Both the position numbers and the translations under genes were made by a program. Positions 1-7,820 of a stretch of DNA of 32,568 nucleotides are shown in pieces. The DNA is taken from positions 1 through 32,568 of the forward strand of contig JADGCR010000003.1 in NCBI GenBank assembly GCA_015228895.1. The letters are read 5' to 3'. The DNA comes from Magnetococcales bacterium. GTDB lineage: Bacteria > Pseudomonadota > Magnetococcia > Magnetococcales > Magnetaquicoccaceae. How positions within the stretch are numbered: position 1 is the stretch's first letter; every line of letters begins with the position of its first letter. The notes below the pieces were generated by a model. That model was given only the letters and a program-made list of their open reading frames with translations, was not told the DNA's origin and searched no databases.

Positions 1-2838
1 TCACCGGAGCGCGTCATCTCCATCTGCGCGCCGATGACCCGCACAACGCGTTTCTGGTGGCCTTTCTGACGATCCCCCAGGACTCCACCGGGGTGGCGCA
101 CATTCTGGAACACACCACCTTGTGCGGCAGTCGTCATTATCCGGTGCGGGACCCCTTCTTCATGATGCTCAGGCGTTCCCTCTCCACCTTCATGAACGCC
201 TTCACCTCCAGCGACTGGACGGCCTATCCCTTCGCCACCCAGTCCCGGAAGGATTTTCACAATCTGTTGCAGGTCTATCTGGACGCGGCCTTCTTTCCCA
301 ATCTCAACCCTCTCGATTTCGCCCAGGAGGGGTGTCGGGTGGAGTTTGCCGACCCGGAGAAACCGGACTCCGATCTGGTTTTCAAGGGGGTGGTCTTCAA
401 CGAGATGAAAGGGGCCATGAGTTCCCCCTCGCGGGTGCTGTCCCAAACCCTGGCGGCCCATCTGTTTCCCACCACCACCTATCATTTCAACAGTGGCGGG
501 GATCCGGAGGCGATACCCGATTTGACCCTTGAGGGACTCAGGAAGTTCCACGCCCGCTACTACCACCCTTCCAATTCCATCTTCATGACCTACGGGGACA
601 TCCCGGCCCACAGTCACCAGGAGCGGTTTCAGGAGTTGGTGTTGTCCCGGTTTCATGAGGATCACGGGGCCTACCGGGTGCCGGACGAAGTGCGCCTGAC
701 AACCCCGGTCCGGGTGGTGGAACGCTATGCCCTGGACGGCGAGGAGGAGTGTGCCGCCAAGACCCATGTGGTGCTGGGCTGGCTGTTGGGACCCAGCATG
801 GAGATGGAGAGTCTGCTCAACGCCCATCTGCTGAACGGGGTGCTGCTGGACAACAGCTCCTCCCCCCTTTTGAAACTGTTGGAAACCACGGATCTGGGGG
901 CCGCTCCGTCATCGTTGAGCGGTCTGGACGATTCGGGACGGGAACTGGTGTTCGCCTGCGGTCTGGAAGGCTCGGAGGCGGAACACGCGGACGCGGTGGA
1001 GCGGCAGATCATGGAGCTGTTGCGCCGGGTGGCGGACGAGGGGGTGGAGCGGGAACGTCTGGATTCGGTGTTGCACCAATTGGAGCTCTCCCGTCGTGAA
1101 ATCGGCGGGGATGGTTTGCCCTACGGCCTGAAACTGGTCCTGAACGCCCTGACCCCCGCCTTGCACGGAGGGGATCCGGTGGCGGCCCTGGCCCTGGACA
1201 CCGCCCTGGAGTCCCTGCGGGAGAGAATCAAGGAACCTGAATTCGTCAAGGGACTGGTGCGTCGCTGGTTGTTGGAGAATCCCCATCGGGTGCGGGTGAC
1301 CCTGGTTCCGGATCAGACCCTGAACGCCCGGCGCGCCCGGCAGGAGGTGGAGCGTCTGCGGACGATCCGGGAACAACTGGACGCCGACGAGCGGCGGCGC
1401 GTCTGGCAACAGGCCCAGGACCTCAAGGAGCGCCAGGAGCAGGAGGACGATCCGGAGATCCTGCCCCGTCTGGAGTTGTCCGACATTCCCGACGACATCA
1501 GCATCACCACGGGGGAGGAGGCGCGGATCGGGCAGACGCCGATCTTCTGGTTCAAGGCGGCCACCAACCGTCTGCTCTATCAACAATATGTGATCGATCC
1601 TCCCGGCATGACCGACGACCATCTGGATCTGCTGCCGATCTTTTCTTCCTGTCTGCCGGAGGTGGGGTGTGGCGGACGGGATTACCTGGAGACCCAGGCC
1701 CATCAATCCGCGATCAGCGGAGGGATCGGCGCCCGTGTGGGGATTCGGGCCTCCGTGGAGAGCATGGAGCGGTTTCGTTGCCTGTTCACCGTTTCCGGCA
1801 AGTCGTTGACCCGCAACCATGAATCGTTGATCCAGTTGATCCGGGATACCATCACCACGGCGCGCTTCGACGAACTGACCCGCTTGCGGGAACTGGTCGC
1901 CCAGATGCGCTCCTCGGTGGAGATGCGGGTCACGGAGAATGGTCACATGCTGGCTTTGTCCGCGGCCGGGTCGGGATTGGGTCCGGTGGCGGCGCTCAAC
2001 GACCGTTGGGGGGGGCTGGTGGCGGTCAGACGTCTGAAGAGTCTGGACAAGGCCCTGGAGGATCCCCGGCAACTGCGGACTTTCGCCCAACGTCTGGAAG
2101 CGTTGCGGGAGATGCTGCGCCAGGCGCCCGGACAACTGCTTGTGGTGGGGGAGGAGACCGATTTCACGGAGTTCGCAGCCGTGTTGCAGCGCGCCTGGGG
2201 TGCGGCGCGGACCGGGACGGGGCAGGGGGGGGGGGCTGGCGTTTCCCGACAAGTTGCCAGGGAGGCAGAAACTGGCCTGGGGCACGGTCACGACGGTCAA
2301 TTATTGCGCGCGGGTGCACCGGAGCGTCCCTTACGCCCATCCGGACGCCCCGGTTCTGTCCGTATTGGGGCAATACCTGAAGAACGGTTACCTCCATCGG
2401 GCCATCCGGGAGCGGGGAGGGGCCTACGGCGGTGGGGCCGGATATGATTCGGACACGGGGTTGTTCCGTTTCTACTCCTATCGGGATCCCCGCATGGAGG
2501 AGACCCTGGCCGATTTCCAACGCGCCATCGAGTGGCTTGGAAGCGGCAAGGCCGAAACCCGCGCCCTGGAGGAGGCGATTCTGGGGGTGGTGGGGGTGAT
2601 CGACCGTCCCGGTTCTCCGGCCGGGGAGGCCAAACGGGCCTTTCACGACGCCATGTACGGACGCCTGCCCGCGGCCCGTCGCGACTTCCGCAAACGGGTC
2701 ATGAGCGTCACCATCGACGATCTGGAACGGGTTGCCGAACGGTATCTCCATCCGGACACGGCCAGTTTCGGCCTGCTGACCAACGGGGAGATGATGGAAC
2801 AGCGCCTTGGGGAGGATTGGGTGAAAAAAATGTTGTGA
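1..2838 (+). pseudogene. PreP-like M16 metallopeptidase, 5' partial, frameshifted
   Basis: This is a presequence-protease-type peptidase of the M16C (insulinase) family, which degrades peptides in a closed chamber with a zinc site. The frame is open from base 3, so the start lies upstream of the window; only some 20-30 N-terminal residues seem to be missing. The inverted zinc motif HILEH (bases 105-119) is followed by LCGS, and the distal glutamate lies in FNEMKGAMSS (near 397-426). The reading frame shifts at a run of 11 G at 2225-2235. The upstream frame would run on to a stop at 2447 with an unrelated tail. The family-like C-terminal part (VNYCAR, HRAIRERGGAYGGG, SYRDPR) is in the +1 frame and ends at TGA 2836-2838. 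Ten or thirteen G would restore one protein of about 950 residues, the usual PreP length. It could be a true mutation, a phase-variable tract or a sequencing error. Confidence 0.85.
2225..2235 (+). repeat. 11-G homopolymer at the frameshift
   Basis: A run of eleven G residues sits exactly where the peptidase changes frame. Removing one G joins the two halves as Q-G-G-G-L-A-F-P-D. Such tracts are prone to replication slippage and also to sequencing error, so the sequence alone cannot say which applies. Confidence 0.9.
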
Positions 2839-2866
2839 ATCCAGGTCCGGCACCCCGCGCGGACGA

Positions 2867-3220
2867 CTAGAAAATTTCCAGGATCGTGCCCGTGCCTTGA
2901 CACCAGGGGCAGGTGTTGAACCGGTCGCTCTCATCCAGGACCAGCAACCGGCCTGCCCCGCCGCACTCCTCGCAGGTTTCCGCTTCCAGTCCGATGGTTT
3001 TGGCGTAGCCCATGGTCAAAGGATGTTCCCTCAGCCCCAAAACCTTGCGTCCCGAAAGGGTCAGCCTGTAGCTTGAGGCCGTCCCCATGGGATTGGCGTT
3101 GTGGGCCAATTGAATCCAGCCGTTGGCTTTGAGCGTGGCCAGAGTCCCCAGTTGAATTTTGTCAGTGCTTTTGTCCAGTATGGATCGCAGGGCCTTTTTT
3201 TGTCCTGGAGTCGGATGCAT
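2867..3220 (-). CDS. small winged-helix / DnaJ-type zinc-finger protein
   Basis: Protein of 117 residues, family not recognised. Residues about 5-62 look like a small winged-helix fold: a helical part, then KANGWIQ, then SYRLTLSGRKV as the wing strand. Residues 83-111 hold two DnaJ-type zinc repeats, CEECGGAG and CPWCQGTG (Cys 83, 86, 104, 107), enough for one zinc ion. The ATG at 3220 was chosen because residues before it in the longer open frame look like untranslated sequence and overlap a perfect hairpin. No clear Shine-Dalgarno is visible. It lies downstream of the small membrane protein on the same strand and ends 28 bases from the convergent peptidase gene. A nucleic-acid-binding or redox-sensing role is possible but not shown. 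Confidence 0.6.
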   Translation of the reverse strand: MHPTPGQKKALRSILDKSTDKIQLGTLATLKANGWIQLAHNANPMGTASSYRLTLSGRKVLGLREHPLTMGYAKTIGLEAETCEECGGAGRLLVLDESDRFNTCPWCQGTGTILEIF

Positions 3221-3255
3221 GGACGTGTTTGCCGTGAGCAGGGTGGAAGATGGAC

Positions 3256-3282
3256 CCGGAACCCCAAAATCTGGGGTTCCGG
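3256..3282. other. perfect hairpin, 11-bp stem, 5-base loop
   Basis: CCGGAACCCCA (3256-3266) is followed by AAATC and its exact complement (3272-3282). It lies between two minus-strand genes, 17 bases past the stop of the membrane protein. No T tract follows on either strand, so it is not a typical intrinsic terminator. An attenuator or mRNA-processing element is possible. Confidence 0.6.
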
Positions 3283-3299
3283 CATGAAAGGGGCCTTTG

Positions 3300-3575
3300 T
3301 CAGTGGAACGAATCCCGTGCGCGCTTTTTCCAGAACAGAATTTTTCCACACGCCCGGCACTTTTTGATGTTGGCCAACGAGTGGATGACGCCAAGGGTGA
3401 TAAACATCGGTATGACAATACGACCGGCAGCAATGATGGGACCAAACAGCAAATCGTTTCGGATCAGTTCTCCTGGATTGTTGAGGATGCCGAACAGGGT
3501 GACTCCCATCACGCCAATGGCACCCAAAAAAATCAGCATGAAACTTCCTACCAACGGTGTTGTTTTGTGTTCCAT
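3300..3575 (-). CDS. small two-helix membrane protein with CxxC
   Basis: Protein of 91 residues, not recognised. Two hydrophobic segments (about 8-30 and 43-68) flank a short polar loop. The tail is basic and carries one CRAC pair (Cys 73 and 76) followed by KKRAR. This suggests an inner-membrane protein with both ends in the cytoplasm. The start is well supported: AGGAGG lies 5 bases before the ATG at 3575, and a sigma70-like promoter is visible upstream. An open frame on the opposite strand has no comparable start signal. Four Cys would be needed for a full zinc site, so the CxxC may act in a dimer or with the neighbouring zinc-finger protein (inference). Confidence 0.65.
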   Translation of the reverse strand: MEHKTTPLVGSFMLIFLGAIGVMGVTLFGILNNPGELIRNDLLFGPIIAAGRIVIPMFITLGVIHSLANIKKCRACGKILFWKKRARDSFH

Positions 3576-3580
3576 TTCAG

Positions 3581-3586
3581 CCTCCT
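3581..3586 (-). promoter_or_regulatory. Shine-Dalgarno AGGAGG
   Basis: Perfect AGGAGG on the minus strand, 5 bases before the ATG at 3575. It decides strand and start for the small membrane protein. Confidence 0.75.
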
Positions 3587-3620
3587 TTTTAGTGCAAGGC
3601 CTCTTTCATAGATGTCAGAT

Positions 3621-3648
3621 ATTATGAGTCCGTGTGCCGCGATTGCAA
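3621..3648 (-). promoter_or_regulatory. candidate sigma70 promoter
   Basis: On the minus strand TTGCAA (3648-3643) and CATAAT (3626-3621) are separated by 16 bases. CATAAT matches the -10 consensus at 5 of 6 positions. The implied transcript would start about 40 bases before the membrane-protein ATG. Confidence 0.4.
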
Positions 3649-3774
3649 GGAAAAAAGGATGCTCAATAGTCTTGGTTTCGTTATTCAGGGTGTTTTAAAA
3701 GGTTGCTGTGGGTACAATAGTCAATTATCGTAACTTGTTGGAATCAACCATGCGCACCGGATACCCAGTTGAAA

Positions 3775-6144
3775 ATGGGGGATGAACGCCCCCGGGGTCT
3801 CTCCACGGCGACCACCCCGGCCCTGTTTCTGGTCTGGATGATCGTGGGGGTCACGCTCCTGTTGCCCGAACTGGAGCCACACCGTCTGGAACTGGTCCCC
3901 ATCGCCACCCTGCCCGCCATGGCCGCGTTGTGGAGACAGTATCGGAGCAGGGGAGATCTGTGGCCCGTGCCTGTCGGAGTGTTGTGGGGCGCGCTCATGG
4001 TGGTGGGGCACCAGACCGTCATCCCGAATCTTCCGGCGACCCTGGTGGGAGAGAAACGGATCATCCAGGGGGTGGTGGCGGATCGGGACGACCGGGGGGA
4101 TTCCACCCTGCTGACCCTGGACCGGGTGGAATCCGGTGACTGGCGCGCTTCCGGTCTGGTGCGCGTACATTTCAACGCGCTGCGCAAGGGGGTGCAGCTT
4201 CCCACCGTATTGCCGGGAGACCGGGTGCAGTTCCCGGCGCGTTTGCGCCAATTGTCCGGCTTCCGCAATCCTGGTGGTTTCGATTATCGCTCCTATCTGC
4301 TGGAGCAGGGCGTAATGGCCACCGGAAGCGCCACCGCGTCGCTTCTCAAAACCGGGGAGACCGGCGACTGGTACTGGAACCGCCTGCGCCAGAAGGTGGC
4401 GGATTGGATCGCCGTCACGCTGCCCTCCTCCCAGCGGGGATTGGCCGAGGCGTTGCTGGTGGGAAAACGGGGCCATCTGGACAGCGCCTTGCAGGAGGCC
4501 CTGTTCGTCTCCGGCACCTATCACCTGATCTCCATTTCAGGGCTGCACATGTCCCTGGTGGGCGGGTCGGTCTATTATCTGTTGCGACTGTTGCTGGTGC
4601 TGATCCTGCCCGCGTCCCGACGCTGGGACATGAAACAGCTCGCCGCGTTGTTGAGCCTGCCGCCGATTGTGGCCTACGCCAGTCTGGCGGGTTGGTCGGT
4701 GCCGGTGCAGCGGGCGTTCATCATGGTGGGGCTGTTTCTGCTCGCCGTCGCCATGCGACGCCGACGGCAATCCTGGCGGATTCTGACCCTGGCCGCCATT
4801 CTGATTCTCTCCTGGCAACCACAGCAATTGATGAACGCGGGTTTCCAGCTCTCCTTTCTCTGTGTGGTGGTGATCTTGTACTGCATGGAGCGCCTCCCCA
4901 TTCATGGATGGCGGGGGTGGTTGATCTTCATGGTGGGTTCCACCGTGGCGGTGGAACTGGCGACCGCGCCGGTGTCGCTGTACAGCTTTCATCGGTTTTC
5001 CCCCTATGGAATCCTGGTCAACCCCCTGGCCATCCCCTGGGTGGGCGAGATCTCCACGCCTTTGGGTTTGCTGGCCATGGTGATCCAGCCCTTGTGGCCG
5101 ACGGGAGCGGACACCCTGCTGGCGCTCATGGGATGGACCCTGGAACCGTACCGCTGGCTGATCGAATGGACCGTCACCCTGCCCGGGGCTTACCGTCGCT
5201 CCGCAGGTCCCGCCCTGCCGGGTCTGGCCCTGTTTCTGGCCGCCGGATTTGTGGCCGGGACGATCCGGAGTCCGGGGCCATGGTGGTGGAAACGGGTGTT
5301 GTGCACCGTGGTGGCGCTGCTCGGTCTGTGGTGGCCCAGGGATTTTGGCGGCGATCAGCGGCTGCGCCTGATGGTGCTGGATGTGGGACAGGCGCTCTCC
5401 CTGGTGGTGAAGATGCCCCATGGGGGTTGGACGGTGGTGGATTCCGGCGGGGTGGCCACCCCCCGGTTCAATGTGGGGGAGGGGGTGACTTCCGCCACGC
5501 TGTGGCATTATGGTGTGGAGCGACTGGAACGGGTGGTGGTGAGCCATCCCCAGGCCGACCACATGTCCGGGGTCGAGCAACTGTTGAAGAATTTTGCCGT
5601 GGGGAGTTTGTGGCTGGCGCGCATGACCCGTGAGGAGATGGACAGCCATTCCATCCACCAATTGTTGGAGAGCGCTCAACGTCTGCGGGTTCCGGTACGT
5701 TTTTTCGATCACGCGGAGGAGATCCGGGACGGGGAGGGGGTGTTGCGGGTGTTGTCCCCCATGCCGGTGAAGGGGGTGGTCAATCTCAACAACCGTTCTC
5801 TGGCTGTGGAGTTGGTGTATGGGGCGCATCGGTTCCTGCTGAGCGGGGACATGGAGACCAAAGAGGAGTCCTGGCTGGTTTCCCAGGGTGCCTTGCGTCC
5901 GGTGACGGTTCTGCTGGCTCCCCATCATGGCAGCATGACCTCTTCAAGCCTCCCGTTTGTCCAGGCCCTGCGACCTGAACATGTGGTGTTCAGTGTCGGT
6001 CTGGACAATCAGTGGGGTTTTCCCAAACCGGAGGTGGTGCGGCGTTGGCAAGGGGTCGGGGCGCGCCTGTGGCGCACCGACACGGATGGCGCGGTGATTT
6101 TTGCCAGCGATGGGCGGCAGTTGGAGGTGACAACGGCAAAATGA
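3775..6144 (+). CDS. comEC: ComEC/Rec2 DNA uptake channel
   Basis: Inner-membrane channel that carries single-stranded DNA into the cytoplasm during natural transformation. Length is 789 residues, normal for the proteobacterial form. An N-terminal hydrophobic region and OB-like segment are followed by the multi-helix Competence domain with the hallmark SISGLHMS (about residue 252). A C-terminal metallo-beta-lactamase-like domain begins at LDVGQALS and carries SHPQADHMSG (about residue 592), LLSGD and LAPHHGS. The lactamase metal motif is thus partly kept (P-Q-A-D-H), as usual for ComEC. The ATG at 3775 was chosen over TTG 3769; neither has a strong Shine-Dalgarno. The gene stands alone on the plus strand; no other com gene is in view. 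Confidence 0.93.
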   Translation: MGDERPRGLSTATTPALFLVWMIVGVTLLLPELEPHRLELVPIATLPAMAALWRQYRSRGDLWPVPVGVLWGALMVVGHQTVIPNLPATLVGEKRIIQGVVADRDDRGDSTLLTLDRVESGDWRASGLVRVHFNALRKGVQLPTVLPGDRVQFPARLRQLSGFRNPGGFDYRSYLLEQGVMATGSATASLLKTGETGDWYWNRLRQKVADWIAVTLPSSQRGLAEALLVGKRGHLDSALQEALFVSGTYHLISISGLHMSLVGGSVYYLLRLLLVLILPASRRWDMKQLAALLSLPPIVAYASLAGWSVPVQRAFIMVGLFLLAVAMRRRRQSWRILTLAAILILSWQPQQLMNAGFQLSFLCVVVILYCMERLPIHGWRGWLIFMVGSTVAVELATAPVSLYSFHRFSPYGILVNPLAIPWVGEISTPLGLLAMVIQPLWPTGADTLLALMGWTLEPYRWLIEWTVTLPGAYRRSAGPALPGLALFLAAGFVAGTIRSPGPWWWKRVLCTVVALLGLWWPRDFGGDQRLRLMVLDVGQALSLVVKMPHGGWTVVDSGGVATPRFNVGEGVTSATLWHYGVERLERVVVSHPQADHMSGVEQLLKNFAVGSLWLARMTREEMDSHSIHQLLESAQRLRVPVRFFDHAEEIRDGEGVLRVLSPMPVKGVVNLNNRSLAVELVYGAHRFLLSGDMETKEESWLVSQGALRPVTVLLAPHHGSMTSSSLPFVQALRPEHVVFSVGLDNQWGFPKPEVVRRWQGVGARLWRTDTDGAVIFASDGRQLEVTTAK

Positions 6145-6283
6145 CCGCCGCCGTTCAGGTTGGAAGAGTGCGAATGGTTTTGACCACTTTGTAAACATGA
6201 GTCCCAACGCGCCTGGGGATTGGGATCCTGGGTTTGGGCGGTTTGACACGCTGAGTCGATCTTGTCTTGAAAACGATCAAGAT

Positions 6284-7117
6284 TCAGGTGTGCTTTATTG
6301 TATGAACCACCCAGGGCCTTTCAAAATCACGTCGCAATTCATCGGGAGCGTCCGGGAAAGCAGACTTGGCATCTATTTTGTCTTGTCGGGTTTCAATGCC
6401 AGAGATGCCGGTATCAGCCAATTTTAAAAATTGATTGACAAATTTTCCAAAATGATCGTCTTTGTGGGCAAGATGAGCGACCGGTAACAGGGTTTGGTTT
6501 GGAAAAATAATATGAAGCGTTTTTGAAAACCAATCATACACGGGTTTGACTTTGTTGAAATTACGTTCAACGCATTCGGTCAAAAATAATTGATTTTTTC
6601 GAACTGAGAGCTGTAAAAATTCCACAACCGCTCTCTCTTTTGAACCTGGACGGGCCAGAGAGGGACCAATGGTGATTTTGGTGTTCAGTGCGGCATCTGT
6701 AACGCGTTCGAACAGGCACACTTCCTGTTTGTTGGGTCGTGAAAACAGCCATTCTTCATGCACCCTGTCCACATCCACCACAAACCCGTAGGTATATTCA
6801 ATTCCTTGAGTAAAAATCGTGAATTCAAAACGGGAGGGTTGGGTTTGCAGGTGCGAGTCCAAACGATACGGTTTTACAGGAATTTTTTTGTCTGGTTTGC
6901 TGCCTTCGACAACCAATCTTTTTGCCAATGCCATGGCCATCAACAGTCTGGATTTTCCATGGGCGTTGGCACCATACAAAGCCGATGTCCGCAAGGCATT
7001 GTGCTTGGTGGTTTTGATCCTATGTTCTGGATGCGCGTCGTCTTTTCCGGCCACCATGGAAAAGATGGTCTCCCCGGCAAAGCAGAACAGATTCTCAACA
7101 ATAAATCGCAACAGCAT
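6284..7117 (-). pseudogene. AAA15-type ATPase, 3'-truncated
   Basis: The 277-residue product begins with MLLRFIVENLFCF, the usual opening of AAA15/AbiLii-like SMC-type ATPases, and has Walker A GANAHGKS at residues 49-56. Members are generally about 400-450 residues, with signature, Walker B and D-loop in the C-terminal part. Here the frame stops at TGA 6286-6284 before any of these, and the 140 bases up to comEC hold no recognisable continuation in any frame. The ATG at 7117 was chosen because it gives the family start and has AGGAA a few bases before it. The gene is clearly richer in A and T than its neighbours, which suggests acquisition by transfer. Full members act in phage defence or toxin-antitoxin systems; this copy probably cannot hydrolyse ATP. 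No partner gene is adjacent. Confidence 0.7.
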
Positions 7118-7228
7118 GTGATTCCTATCAGGATGCACTCGGTGAAAAGGTCAATTTGGAGAAATTTTCTCTCAAATGATGTAAAAAAACCAAGATGAAG
7201 CATAGCAGAACAGGATCACGCCGGCAAT

Positions 7229-7819
7229 TCAAAATTGCAACACAACCTCCTGCTCCAAGGCCATTTGCTCGTATGGGGGAGAGGCGGTGATGGAACCCCC
7301 CAAAGCGTGCAGGGCTTCCAGATAGGGGGCGGCGGTGATGGGAAAGATGGGACCGGGATAAAAGGGGGAGAAAAGCGTCGGCTTGTGGTTGCAACCCGCC
7401 AATCCCGCCGCCAGACGGGTGGTTTCCACCAGCAGGAAAGGATTGTCGTCCACCAACAGAATGCCAATGGATTTTTGCGGATGTTGTCCGGGTTGCGCGG
7501 GCCAATGCGTGGCGGGCAACGACAAAGTGTAGTCACTCTCCCGAATCATGCGTCCCAGGTTGGCCAATCCCCCCGGAAAGATGTCGGGAGAGGGTCGTGG
7601 TCCGTTCAGTTGTCCATGACCATAGGCGCAATAGATCCTTTCCCCGCCAAAGCGACTCCCGGACCATGGACGTTCAATCAGATGAATCCCCTGATCCAGG
7701 AAAAACAGGTTGGCCCGCCACGCCAGACCCAGATGTTCCGTGATGCGTTCTTCCCAGCCAACGGGGAGGGTGGAGCGGGTGATGAGCAGCGTGACGCGCA
7801 GAGGGGCAGGGGGGGGCAT
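7229..7819 (-). CDS. uncharacterised 196-residue protein, possible tandem DsrE-like fold
   Basis: Not recognised with confidence. There are two alternating strand/helix halves (about 7-80 and 112-190). The first has RVTLLITRS then NLFFLDQGIHLIE, reminiscent of DsrE/DsrF-like sulfur-relay folds, and ERIYCAYGHG where that family often has a cysteine. The second has IGILLVDDNPFLL and LAAGLAGCNHKPTLF. This similarity is by eye only. The ATG at 7819 was chosen because it lies one base after the stop of the receiver/cyclase gene (TAG 7823-7821), implying coupled translation. An earlier in-frame start would overlap that gene by 35 bases. It is the last gene of the metG transcript. Confidence 0.6.
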   Translation of the reverse strand: MPPPAPLRVTLLITRSTLPVGWEERITEHLGLAWRANLFFLDQGIHLIERPWSGSRFGGERIYCAYGHGQLNGPRPSPDIFPGGLANLGRMIRESDYTLSLPATHWPAQPGQHPQKSIGILLVDDNPFLLVETTRLAAGLAGCNHKPTLFSPFYPGPIFPITAAPYLEALHALGGSITASPPYEQMALEQEVVLQF

Positions 7820-7820
7820 G

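Noticed and set aside
909..2300. 463-codon minus-strand frame
   Set aside because: Antisense to the PreP-like peptidase, which has clear catalytic motifs.
3250..3627. plus-strand frames opposite the small membrane protein
   Set aside because: The minus-strand frame has a perfect AGGAGG, a promoter candidate and two membrane helices; the plus frames have none of these.
3750..3785. 11-codon frame starting at ATG 3750 and overlapping the comEC start
   Set aside because: It could be a leader peptide coupled to comEC, but the ribosome site is weak and nothing else supports it.
4537..5928. 463-codon minus-strand frame and a 409-codon plus-strand frame inside comEC
   Set aside because: Both overlap well-conserved comEC sequence and have low-complexity products.
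6202..6282. short inverted repeats after comEC (TCCCAA/TTGGGA and TCTTGA/TCAAGA)
   Set aside because: Stems are only 6 bp and no T tract follows, so they are not convincing terminators.
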